Below are positions 24,830 through 35,986 of a DNA stretch of 64,000 bases, one piece after another. The translations under genes and the position numbers were made by a program. The stretch comes from Hoplostethus atlanticus (taxonomy: Eukaryota; Chordata; Actinopteri; Trachichthyiformes; Trachichthyidae). The notes under the pieces are model-generated. The model had not been told where the DNA came from. It worked only from the letters and a program-made list of their open reading frames with translations, and ran no database searches. Position 1 is the first letter of the stretch; every line of letters begins with the position of its first letter. Location of the stretch: assembly GCA_034670405.1 (NCBI GenBank), contig JAXDDX010000051.1, forward strand, positions 2,737,001-2,801,000. The letters are read 5' to 3'.

Positions 24830-25239
24830 AAGACTCAAAACATCCTTTCAACCAAACAAATAGGAGCCTTTTCTATGAGGGCAATGGAGTGGAGCAGAGG
24901 TTAGCAGTAGGTCGCATGGCGCAAAAACAAATGAAAACCCTGAGAGACTCTGCTCTATGATCTGCCTTCCCGCTTACAGCCTAACAAGGCATCAAAGAGC
25001 ACAGCTAATCCTGTCATCTCCTTTCCTCATTTTCTTCCCACTCTTTGTATTTCTCACGGCCTTCACCACACATAACATGAAGTGAACTAACAGCCAGACA
25101 ACTGCAAAAGAAAAGAGTTTATGTCAGATGAGAAAGAAAAGCGGAAGGAATGTGAGAAGAGAGAGAAATGTTATGATACTCACTCCAGTCCGGCTTCCAT
25201 GTGGTGGCGGTTCAGGTTGAAGTTAACAGAGCGAGCCAT
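15409..25239 (-). CDS. tmc6: TMC6-type transmembrane channel-like protein (EVER1 family)
   Basis: TMC6 is an ER multipass protein that, with TMC8 and CIB1, restrains beta-papillomaviruses in human skin and influences zinc handling. Exons in transcription order are: 25184-25239, 24314-24444, 24063-24230, 22886-23050, 22614-22722, 22422-22506, 21201-21458, 20803-21017, 20515-20659, 20114-20266, 19501-19703, 18450-18528, 18156-18253, 17803-17898, 17618-17693, 16725-16858, 16229-16405, 15870-15948, 15649-15735, then a terminal exon. The phases agree through 838 codons. Diagnostic stretches are [76 protein letters not shown] and the TMC signature [12 protein letters not shown]. Intron placement in the TMC domain resembles the neighbouring TMC8. 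The terminal exon is uncertain: acceptor at 15478 gives only NSTC before a stop, whereas acceptor at 15462 gives 17 more residues ending at 15409. Predicted length is 842-855 aa. Confidence 0.93.
16005..16160 (-). mobile_element. tRNA-derived SINE copy (reverse orientation) in a TMC6 intron
   Basis: On the minus strand it reads GGAGGACCGGGTTCAAGCCC (B-box-like), then CCTGCTGAAGTGTCCTTGAG and a GGGATCAATA end. It shares this core with the element at 50893-51105, so the two are copies of one family. Confidence 0.7.
16184..16220. repeat. (GT)n microsatellite next to a TMC6 donor
   Basis: In the gene's sense this is (AC)n, starting about 8 nt past the donor of the exon at 16229-16405. Confidence 0.95.
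16649..16722. repeat. (GT)37 microsatellite abutting a TMC6 donor
   Basis: In TMC6 sense the exon 16725-16858 ends ...TGGAG and the intron begins GTAC followed at once by the pure (AC)n tract. It is one of the longest pure dinucleotide tracts in the window. Confidence 0.97.
16978..17520. mobile_element. Remnants of interspersed repeats in a TMC6 intron
   Basis: At 16978-17055 the sequence AATCAGAATTAGTTTAACTG, followed by a CCAAGTACATTTAC-like tail, resembles common fish LINE 3' ends. At 17340-17520 the segment ends GTCGCTTTGGATAAAAGCGT followed by CTGCC and TAATG repeats, a very common fish SINE/LINE tail. Both are degraded and their families are not assigned. Confidence 0.55.
17964..18025. 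repeat. (GA)n microsatellite in a TMC6 intron
   Basis: About 60 bp of GA/CAGA repeats seen directly, between the exons at 17803-17898 and 18156-18253. Confidence 0.95.
18581..19457 (+). mobile_element. hAT-like DNA transposon remnant with BED zinc-finger reading frame
   Basis: The left end AGTGTTGGGAACCGAAACTC and the right end (...CGATACCCAACCCT) are imperfect inverted repeats. Flanking TTTACAC-like and ATTACACC-like sequences look like a degraded 8-bp target duplication. Inside, 18849-19292 encodes [14 protein letters not shown] and then CSKCGKFI...[10 protein letters not shown], a C2H2-type BED finger as in hAT transposases and ZBED proteins. A Ser/Ala-rich linker follows, and the frame stops before any RNase-H-like catalytic domain. 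It is non-autonomous and sits in the TMC6 intron between exons 19501-19703 and 18450-18528, in the orientation opposite to TMC6. Confidence 0.8.
20433..20471. repeat. (GA)n microsatellite in a TMC6 intron
   Basis: Pure GA dinucleotides seen directly, followed by a short GT run at 20496-20510 close to the donor of exon 20515-20659. Confidence 0.95.
23836..23965 (+). mobile_element. tRNA-derived SINE fragment in a TMC6 intron
   Basis: CTGTAGCTCAGTGGGAAGAG (A box) and GCGGTTCCAATCCC (B box) are spaced as in a tRNA gene. A non-tRNA body follows with a GGATTAAAGTGTC tail like fish SINEs. It cannot be folded into a credible functional tRNA. Confidence 0.7.
24781..24825. repeat. (CA)n microsatellite in TMC6 intron 1
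   Basis: CA dinucleotides seen directly, about 44 bp. Confidence 0.95.
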
Positions 25240-25876
25240 TCTTACTCTCCCCTATCGGTCTCGATCTGTCCGGCCTTTGGTCTCTGTCGACCAATCACAG
25301 AGGGATCACACCCTCATCTGCGCAATCCTTACCTCCGCTCCCCTGTCATGGTGTTTATTTCTCTACCTGAGAGAGGCGGAGAAAAGAGAGAGGGGGAGGA
25401 GGAAGGCAGCAATGAGACGCGGGAGAGACGGGAGGAGGGAAGGAATGTCAGCAGTCATACTGAGTTTTTGGAGGTTATCCACTCAAGTCATGTTGCTGCT
25501 TGTCTAGTGAGAGCACATTTCCACTGGGACACACACCTTCACACTGAGGGAATTAAACTTAACACTTGTGTAAACTGACTACAGTACTTTCAACAGGTTT
25601 TGAATGTTACAACCAGTGGAATCAGATTTACATTTAGGCTCTTATGCCTTCTCCAAACATTTGACTGGGCTCTGAGTCTCGAGTTGCATTAAGACAGATG
25701 AGAGAAGGACTAGGAAGATACACATAATTATACTCATGACTTCGAGAAAAGAAAGTCAAATTTAGAATATTGCTCTGTGTAAGACTGAATGCATTCGTTT
25801 TAATGATCAAGGTGATATGACAATGACACCCTCATAAAGATGACACGTCATGAGAAATCACGCAATTATGTCTAGT

Positions 25877-26474
25877 TGTTACGGCCCCTACATGAGGCCT
25901 GTGTCTTGGGGGGGTGTGTGTGTCGTGTCCTATGTGTGTCTGTAGGTGTGTCCCATTCCAGACCTGCCCTCCTGCTCTGGTTGGCCACCGCCCAAAGTGC
26001 CCACACCTGACCCTCATCTCAACCCCAACGAGTAGTGGCATAAAAGCCAGGAGGAGGCTCCACTCCGGGCCCTGATGGCCACTGATGCTGCAGCCTGAAT
26101 GTTGTTGCCATTTACCGTTAGAATTGTTGGGTGTTTCTTGTATTGCAATTGTTGAACCCTATGCTTGTTGGAGCTCAGTAGGGGGGTACGCTGCCATTTC
26201 TGTTTGAATCACCATTTCTTGTTTTATATAGAGTAGGAAGCCTAAACTGTGTGTTTTTACTTTTGTCTAGGCTTAGTACCTTTTCTTTTCTGGTCAGGGT
26301 GGGTTTCTTTTGTTTATTATTTTGGCCTTGGCTTCCCCCGAAGTTTAGTTGCTCCCTTGTGTTGTTTAGTTGACCCCTGTTCAATAAATCTCCTTTTTGT
26401 TAATGACAAAGCACTACCCATCAATTTCTGTGTTACTCCCCTCCGACCCTAGACCGCCATCTGGGGACGTAACA
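25877..26474 (+). mobile_element. Solo LTR of an LTR retroelement, with 5-bp target-site duplication
   Basis: The 598-bp segment begins TGTTACGG and ends ACGTAACA (TG...CA with a 7-bp perfect inverted end, TGTTACG/CGTAACA). It is flanked on both sides by the identical pentamer CTAGT (25872-25876 and 26475-26479). Inside are a TATA-like CATAAAAG near 26039 and an AATAAA near 26382, the order expected for U3-R-U5. No gag/pol sequence is adjacent, so this is a solo LTR left by recombination. Whether it came from a Gypsy, Bel/Pao or endogenous retroviral family cannot be said. Confidence 0.85.
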
Positions 26475-26984
26475 CTAGTCATGAGCTGTCTATTGTCATG
26501 CTGGTGGTAATGTGGACTGTGGTCAGAGTCAGATGGCATGGCTTGACAGCGGGGACAGAGTGATTCATTGTCAGAGCTCCTAGTCAAGAGTACGTCATCT
26601 CCAGGCTGGGAGGGAGCATGCGCGTGTCCCTGAGTGTTTGTATGGATTTTCACGAGTGCCCATAATGAAGGGCCCATTTCAGTCCAAAAATCTCTTCAGT
26701 TATGTGCAACACTTGCATAGAAACGTTCATAAAAAGACATAAAGAAGACATTTCCTGTTGTTCACAAACATCTTAACACACAAAAGTCATAATAATCTAT
26801 TGGAGATTTAAGAAAATTGAATCCAGATATTCATTTGGGACCAATAAAACCTCTTCTCCAATGGTGCAACACAACTTGGAGAGCTACACCCAGAGCAGAG
26901 AGTAGAGCAGAGTGGACAAAAAACAGGCATACATTATTTAATGACTGCTCTTAGAGGTAAGGCCACTTCTAATACATACATAAT

Positions 26985-27030
26985 AGATAGATACTTTATG
27001 GATCCCCGGGGGGGGGGGGGGGGGATTCTG
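26985..27030 (+). mobile_element. LINE 3' tail (Rex1-like) ending in poly-G
   Basis: ATAGATAGATACTTTATGGA followed by TCCCC and a run of about 19 G. An ACTTTATTGATCCC end is typical of Rex1/Babar-type fish LINEs. Only the tail is recognisable. Confidence 0.5.
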
Positions 27031-30000
27031 GGAAGATTTCATTCATTATCTTTGTAGATACAGTATCGGCCTCCACCCAGAGTTTCGTCTCTGGTTCTTT
27101 TCCTTACCTACAATGAAATCAGCACCACAGTCAGGCAGTAGACAGCAGTTCTGACTGACACTCATTTGAACTGCTTTGAAACGTCACACTCTCAAGATTC
27201 AATTCATCGTCTTTTCAGGCATCGATCTTTCTTTACAGGCCCCGTGATGAAAATCTACTGCACCCTGTCTGTTCTCTCGCTCACTTGCTTTCTTTCAAAA
27301 CATACTTCTCATTATCTCAGTTTCCAGGACCACGTTACGGTTTTATTTCATGTCCAGTTGCCGGTCTCTCCCTCTCTCTCTCTCACTTTCCCATGACAGA
27401 GAGAAAGACACAATGGCTTTACGTAATGTGTCCTGGAGAGAAGAGCTGATTTCAGCATTGCTGGGTCGACTGGTCTTTCTCCCTCTTCGACTGTGACCAG
27501 TATGGCCTTGCAGCGTCTTTGTGTGTCTTTTTTTGTGTATGTGTGTATATGATAACTAACGCTGCAGTGGCCCTTGGAGACTGTAAGAGCAGGGAGGATT
27601 TTGGGTGGGTGGGTGGGTGGGACAAAAGCTATAACAAAAGGTCGGAGTTGAACTGCACTGCTGCCAAACAAAACATGCTGGGAAAACATAATGGGGGATA
27701 AAGATTTACTACATGAGTTTAGTTTATAAGAGAACGGATTTAAGAAGGAAATAAGTAGTGTACTATAAATCAAAAATGTCTCACCAGAGCTGCTAGAGAG
27801 GCACTGTAATCATACACCAACATACGTCACAATGAAGGGACCTCTCAGTGATTGTGTACACAAATCGGTCCCTGAATGAAAACACAGCTTATTATTACAT
27901 AAATGGGTAAATGATTCACAGGAAGACATGGAAGAGAGAAGGGGGGGTATCGGGAGACATGGGAAGGAAGAGGAGGGAATGGCGTAAAGAATTCTGTCTG
28001 GCCTGACAGCTTTCAACAACTGTGAAAATCAGTTCCCAGAAAAGCCAACAGAGGGTGGAGACAGGCACAAAGCTAATTATGGGGACATACTTGTATTACA
28101 ATAACCTTATGTTTTGAGTTAGGCATTACTGTTTGCTTCAAGAAAGGCGGTGGGAGAGAATAGGGGGATAAGAGGAGCAAAACTGCAAGAAGACAATTCT
28201 GTATTTTGGTGGAGAGCCCAATGTCATTTAGAGTTTATCATTTTCTAAGTGGAAAGTTAACAAAGGAAATAAGAGTTTGAGGGGGCCCAGGTCTATCTGT
28301 TGGAGATAAAGCTAAAGGAAACGTTCAGAAAAAGTTTAAGGCAGACTGGAAAAGAAGAAAAGAGGCAAATGGAGGAGGCAGAGAGTATGAATACTACTAT
28401 ATAAAAGGCAGAAAAGTAGAAAATGTGCAAGCAATTATCACAACTTGCTCTTTGTCTCTGTCTGACATGCGTGCCTATACACACACAGTTATAGCACTGC
28501 AATAACCATGATACTAAAGTTATCTCTCCCCTCCAGAACACCACAATTATAGGCTCAGTGTTGGCACTAACACTTGAAACTCCTGAGCCAAGCTAAGAGA
28601 AGGATACAGATGTGGCACAAAGTATTTTCCTTCTGCTCTGAACCACATGTGCCCTGTGTGTCGATTCGTGCATTATAAATGTATATCTTCTGAACAACCT
28701 TTTCCAGCCATGACTGTCTTTTTCAATCACAGGACGAGAAAGTCTACATTCAGGCTTCTGACTGGTCGTCCAAGTTTGTCATTTCTTGAGTCTCTCTATC
28801 TCTCTTTCACACTCACACACCGATATTATGTTAAATGACTACAGGCTTACAGGATAAATATGCCTAGCCATTAGAGATCTGACCTGTTGTCACTGTGTAA
28901 CAACAACCTGCAACCCCAAAGTTGCACAATAGGCGCATTCAACCGAGATTGTGCCTTTGCAATCACTTCTGCGAGCTTTTCTGTTGTTAAGGACAAATCT
29001 GTAGCCACATCTCACTGCGACACACGGCGAATTGCGATAGCAGAAGCTTTAAAACCCACCGAGCATCATGCATGTCTATGAAATCCCTCTGCTTTTTGTT
29101 GAACTGTTCACTGCACTGAGGAGAAACGGAACGGCAGGCGGTGGGTTTGAGTTTCATGAAGTTTAAGTTGTGTAACTTTGTAGCGACAACATTCCTCAAT
29201 TTATAAAATAAAGTGGCAAAGGAAGCAGAACAACGCGAAACTCTCCAAAGTAATGTTTGTTTCACTCACCCCTTTAGCAAACTTGCCAAACCCGTTGAAG
29301 TGGATCTAGTGCTCACAGTCAAAACAGTCTGCACGGGTAACCAGGCAGTAGGGATCAACCATTTCCCTCAAGGGGGAGATACGAGTGGCCGATAGTGGCG
29401 ACAAGTCCTTTAATTAAACTTTTCGGAACAAAGATGGCAATGGAGAGCTAGGGGTGATTAGCCAGTTTAATTTCCAATCAAATAACTCAACTAATTGGCA
29501 TCGCGCTCGACTGATATCTACGTAACGTATATTTGACCCCCGCCCCCCCCAATAGGTTCCATCAGTGGTACAGTCCTATTCATGCTGGAAATCCTGCTGT
29601 CGGTATTTTGCACAATGCCCCATGTAGACAGAGTACAATCCGCAGGGTCGACTAAACAGACACAGTATTTCGATTGACATAAAAATGAGCCTGATTTGGC
29701 GCAGAAAGATAAAAAGGTAATAGAAACAGCCCTACCTGTGACTGCTAAGGTCAAAGTTCTCCTGAAGTTGTATTACAAAGCTCCCCGGCCCTTCCCCTCC
29801 GACTCACCTGTACCTGGCCACACCTACAGGATAAGTGCAAACACGTCTGGAAACTGTGACAGAGTGATCTGTCATAGAGCCAGGTTACTGTGAAATCGTT
29901 GTTTTTCTGTTTGTCTGTGGCAGCTCTACCACAGCTCAGTCTCAGTGTGAAATGACATGGCAAGGCTACAGCATTTCCTGTCCAATCCACTTTAAACCCA

Positions 30001-30625
30001 GAGAGGTAGCAGAGTTATGAAACTTGTTGGGGTTAACGCGTTGAAATCACGCAGGATGCTCAGGTTTCTTTATAACTGGAAATAACTGGTGGCCTAGAGC
30101 TTTTCTGTGGTTGTGTGGGTGGTGTGAGCATTTCTGATGAATGTTCTTATGGATCCATTAATACGTTTCCAATGACTAATTATATTATGTAACATTGCCA
30201 CTCACATGAAAGTGCGTGTACCAGAAATGCATGCTCAGTCCATAGTCGAGGGTAATGGATTGTGTGTAATAGCATCACAGTAACCTGGTTAAAAATTCTG
30301 TAGTACATTACACTTCATGAAAAAGGTTGGTGATGTTAATCAAGTTAATCAACTTTTTCAAGACACGTGTTTCTTACTTTTTGATTGTGACATTATAGGC
30401 AAGCACTACTTTACTTGGACAGCAGTTAGTAAAATGTAACAGATCACATTTTGAAAGAAACCTTCCTAACCTGCGCACAGCACATAAACATACCAAATCT
30501 CCCCACTAGGGGGACCCGCTGTGCAAATGTATGTCTCATCTAAGATGTTCAGTCACATCCAAGCTCCATGAACTGTACTCACCTACTTATGGCCGTCAAC
30601 ATTTTGTTACTTTCTTTTCATTCCG

Positions 30626-30654
30626 GTGTGTATGTGTGTGTGTGTGTGTGTGTG

Positions 30655-30695
<41 letters not shown>
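30626..30695. repeat. (GT)n microsatellite upstream of TMC8
   Basis: GT dinucleotides with one TTTGTC interruption seen directly. Confidence 0.95.
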
Positions 30696-30697
<2 letters not shown>

Positions 30698-31077
30698 ATG
30701 TGCACACGCATATGCACATGTATGTATTTTTGTTATGTTGTGAAATTCTTGATATTTCAGCCACCAAAGCAACTCCTCTATTTCTGCATCCTGTCATGTG
30801 ATTTCCTGAAACCTGTCAAAGGAAGCTACAGTCAGTTTATGTTTTGACAGATCTAGCATCTGCTCCACTGTGTTCAGGGGGCTTGAATTTGAAGCTTGCT
30901 GCGGATGGTTTGATGCGGAACTAACATTTTCATACAATCATGTCCAGAACCTAAAATGTGTTGTGTGATTGTGTAAGTTGCAGTGTAGGCTGTGTGGTTT
31001 GATGTGTTTTATGTGAGTGAAGTAAGGAACTTGTATATTTGAATATATGTAGCTAGAAGGAAAAGCAGGGCAAAGAA

Positions 31078-34000
31078 ATGGAGGAGCACGAAACTACCAA
31101 CTTTCAAAGACTCCTATCAGGTAATAGAAAATAACACAACTGTGCCAGTACATATGTGTGTGTGTGACAGAGAGAGAGGGAAAAGACGTCTTGCTTGCTT
31201 TCTATTGCATGTGTGTATCTGTGTCAGTGTGTGTAGGTGTAAACCAAGTGGCGCATGATGATGATATATACCTTTAACTGATATTATCAAGTGAAAAATG
31301 TTTGCTGCTAAATGAAGTGAGAGGCCTTTGATTAACATCTGCCGATCTCTGTATTCTTTGTGAATAGGTTCAGTTAGAAATTGTAGAAATATTGTTATGT
31401 CGGTTAAGCATGCAAGTTTAGTCTTCCCCTGTTGAAGTGAACTGGAACGGCCCTTCATTTTGCACTCACACTCACACACTCATTCTCTAGTCAAAGTCAC
31501 ACTCTGCACCCCCCTTTTTCTCCCCACAGAGGAGAGCAGCCATTCCACCCTGTCTGTGGACTCATATGAGTACTATCAGACAGAGATATATGAGCAGCTG
31601 CCCAGCTCCCAGGCTGCCCGGACCCAGGAAAGCAGACAAGGTGACTGGGAAGCCGGCCAGGCCCCCCAGGGAGGCTCAGAGCCGGGGGAGAAGCTCCGCC
31701 GTGGCCACCAGTCTAGAGGACCCAGGGACACGGCAGCTATCCAGCCTCTCAGGAACCTGGCCCTGTGTATTCAGGGCAAGAGAGGTGCCAGGTGAGAGAG
31801 TTTATTCCACACTGCTCAAACCACCTTCTACTTCTGCGTTGGTTCGCAACCAACGTAAAAGGTGCATGCTGCCACTTGCTGTGCTGGACTGTTTAGTATC
31901 ATGGCTTTACCTACCTGTTATACCATCTTATTCATTTATTATATTATATTATATTATATTTTCCCTTCCTGTATCCCTTATTTAATCAAAAAGAGCCCTG
32001 CTGTATCCCCACATTTTCTCTCTCACTCCTAAAATTCCCTTCAAATTCCATCCCCATACAATCTTGGATAGCTTGTCTCTCTACATCATAGTTATACATT
32101 AAACATACACAGTACAGTCACTACATCGGTCTGAATTACATTTTGCCATTAGAAAAGGGTTCAATCCTGAGTGAGTCAAAATCTTAGTCAAGAAAAAAAT
32201 GAATTTTTCTCTCCTGCTCTTCCCTTTAAAAGACTCGATGTTCAAACCAGCCTGTGAAGGAATGTAGACTTTATTGATTAATACAAAAGAAGGAAAATAC
32301 TTTTTGTGGCAGCAACATTTCAACCTCTATTGGTCGTCATCAGGCATAGTGTGTGCCTGATGAGGAAGCATCATTTTTTATTGATTCATGCTGCAAAAAT
32401 TGATTCATGCTGCAATACCAATCACCTGGCCTACGTCTTTTTGGATGTTCATACATTACCTTCTTGCAGATTTTAGTGATTAGCCTTTACTGGAGCGGAT
32501 ATTCTAGTGATTCTATTTGTGTAGTGAAAGCTATAGATGCTATGTTTACACTTGATTCTTTCTGTCAATTAGGGACAGGAGGAAACTGCAAATACGCAGC
32601 ATTGGTTTTTGGGAGTCCTGGAGGCGGAGTCAAACTATCAACAGGAAGAGAGTATGGGCAAATGTAGGAGGAGCTATAAAAGGCCTGTTGCCATGGAAGC
32701 ATACTCTCCACACCATTGAAGGCAAGAGGCCTGCAGTACATATAGTGTACTATGTATAGTGCCTATGTATCTCACTGTTAATGTTACTGCACACCAAACC
32801 ATACAAACAGATCCCTAATGCTCACCAATCTCTTACAGCCAGATTTGGTGTTGGTGTCAAGGCCTATTTCGTATTCCTGAGATATCTGGTTTGCTTGAAC
32901 CTACTACACTGCCTCATTATATCGGGCTTCATTTTGGGGCCGACAGCATATTATGGCAGGAGCAACAGCAGTGGTGAGTGAGCTGCACTTAGTAGACTGT
33001 GTTATATAAACCAGAATTGGACCTGGACTCCTAAAAATGCATCGTTATGTTGATTCTGTGTGCTCCTCTAGAACCTTTGACCTTTGGAGGCAATGACACA
33101 GTTTTGGACTTCTTCCTTGGATCGGTGAGTGTGTGTGTGTGTGTGTGTGTGTCTGTTTCTGTGCAGTACATCACGTCATCTTTATCCTCTCGGTTCTCCA
33201 GGGCTTCCTGGAGCGGTCTCCCGTGTTCTTTGGGTTCTACACACGCGGTTCCCTGAACTTGCCGTGCTTGAATACACCTCTACTGTACCTCAATGGAATC
33301 CTCACCATCTTCATCCTCAGCCTCATCATGATGGTCCGCAGGTCAGTCGAGAAATTGAAACGTGGAAATATAGCGAAAACATTTCAACAGCATATTATCG
33401 TCATATCTGTAAGAAAACGTGTATGCATTGCCTGTGAAACATTTTAAAATCCGTTTTTGTAAACATGTCCAATAGAACGATTGTTGGCTACAAGCATACC
33501 CGGTTGCTGGGGAAGCGTTACAGTGTGAATGTGAGCTTTAAGATCTTCTGTGGCTGGGACTTCACTATCCAGGACCCTGCTGCAGCTACTCTCAAACACA
33601 GCTTCATCAGAAATGACCTCAAGGTGAAGGGATAACACACATAGGCATGCATGTACACGTGTGTTGAAGGTCATATATGGGTGATCACTGTTCAACGGTT
33701 CCTAATCGGGTGGATGGATGAAATCAACCATTCAGTTTGTATTGTGTATTTTCCTGTCTCTGTCCCTCTCCCTCTCCTCAGTTGTACCTGGAGGAGCAGA
33801 GCTTCCTCCTGCGAGAGGCTCAGAGGAAAATGGCTCAGTGGGTGTGTCTCCGCTTACTGAGATTCATCCTCAACTTGTTAGTTCTGTCTCTTCTGGGTGG
33901 AGCCTTCTGCCTCATCTACTATGCCACAATAACATCACAGTCTGAGGGCCAGAAGGTGAGACCTTCATGCTGAATATTTGCTAGGCTGGTCTTTTAAAGG

Positions 34001-34299
34001 CATATTATGGTCATGGTTTTGGCCTCTTACAGTATAGCCATGTTCACTTTTGACATTGCTTCTCTCAATTCAGTTAAATTCAAAATGCTTTATTGGCATG
34101 ACAAGAAAACAGTTATATTGCCATAGCAAGATACATAAAATGCGACCAAATGAAAAATTCAATAAATGAAATCAAATTCAAATAATATAAATAGCATTAG
34201 CATTGGGGGTGGTTTTGAGATTTTGTGGTTTCTCTCCAGTAATGTAAATATATTTTTTTTCGGTTTGTTTATAATTTGGTTGGGCCAGATTATCTCAGT

Positions 34300-34347
<48 letters not shown>

Positions 34348-35950
34348 AGTGGCTACACCTGGTTGGTCAGTCTGTTCCTCCAGTACCTCCCTCCTATTGT
34401 CATCACCTCGGTCAACTTGATCCTCCCTCAGATCTTCCGGAAGATCTCATCTTTTGAAGATTACTCCTTCACCACACAGGTCAACACCACCTTGGTGAGG
34501 TAAGGAGGGGGGTGGGGGGGGGAGCAGGAAATGCATGTAACCGTATGCACATTACCACACATACATGCGTACATTCACTCCCTCTTTTCTTCAGGAGCAT
34601 CTTCCTGAAGCTGGCCTCTCTGGGGATCTACCTGTTCTTCCTCTTCACAACCAGACGCCAGCAAGTGAGTAAAGAGTATCTGAGGCCTTTCATGAAAGAT
34701 TTCAGTCGTGCTTCAAATGTATAACTCATCTTCCCTCATATCTATTATATCCTAAGGTTGTGCAGGCTGAGCTTTAAAGCCAAGCAGTGTTTTGTGTAAT
34801 TACAACACCTATGTTACTTCAGGACGGGGATGTGATTTCCAGGCAGGCATTTTGAGATATTTTATTTTTTCTTGTCTTTAAATTATTATTTGTTTTTCCT
34901 TGCAGTGTTGGGAGAACCAATTTGGTGGAGCGATGTACAAGCTTTGTGTGTTTGACTTCCTGGCCTGTTTCTGCAACACCTTCCTCTTGAACTACCCCAG
35001 GAAGTGGGTTTGCTATCAGTCAACCATCACTTTTTTTCTTCGTCACCCATTTGGATTTAAACAAATGACAAAACCAAATGCAAATATTTTTATGCCTTAC
35101 ATGCCTCAGTTCAAACAATAGGTGAAGAAATCTAAAGAAATCAAAGTTCAAAGTGCCTTTGAACCTCCCAAGCAAGCTATCGTTCCTCCATCTCACAGAC
35201 TGCTGCAGGAGAGGTACCCATCATCCAGGCTGGGGCGGATGTCAGGGAAACAACACTTCCTGGTCCCTTTCAATGTTCTTGATCTGGTGTACAACCAGAC
35301 AGTGTCCTGGGTGGGAGTCTACTACTGCCCTCTGCTGCCTCTCCTAGGAACTGTCAAACTGGTGGTGACCCTCTACATCAAGAAGGTTGGCTGATGGCAG
35401 ATGGGAGTTACAGACCATCTGTTGTATTTGAACTACCCTTTGTCCATCTCCCTCTCTCTCAAATTTGTGTTTGTGCTCTATTGTTTTGAAATCCAAATGT
35501 ACTCATTGCCAAGTCAACAAATTCAAATCAGAGTAACGGTACTTGACCATATGACAGAAACAATAAACGATAAATATAAAATAGATGTCATCAAATTAGC
35601 AAAACAGACAATCAATTATCAATCAACTGATTTATCTAAAAACAGAAATTCTGCATTTCCAAATGGTGTTGGTCTTACATTATCTTTTTTTGAGAGAAAT
35701 ACTTGTCTCTCTTTCTGTCTGTCTGACTGTACCTCTCTTTCTCTCTCTGTCTGTCTTTCTCTCTCGCTTTGTCTCTCTGTCTGCCTGTCTTTGTCTGTCT
35801 GTCTCTGTCTTTCTCTCTCTCTGTCTGTCAGTATCTGTCTTTCTCTCTCTCTCAGTCTGTCTGTCTCTCTGTTTGTCCCTCTTTTCTTTAGTTCACAGTT
35901 GTACAGTTTGCTAATGGCAGATGGGAGTTGCTGACCATCTATTAAGTTTG

Positions 35951-35986
<36 letters not shown>

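Larger units (their letters stand above)
25240..31077. other. TMC6-TMC8 divergent intergenic region
   Basis: About 5.8 kb separate the first coding exons of the two head-to-head TMC genes; the pair is also divergent in human. Contents seen: a solo LTR (25877-26474), a LINE tail ending in poly-G (26985-27030), a GGGT run near 27605-27622, and GT repeats at 30627-30694. No convincing coding exon was found. The 5' UTRs and promoters of both genes must lie here but could not be pinned down. Confidence 0.6.
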
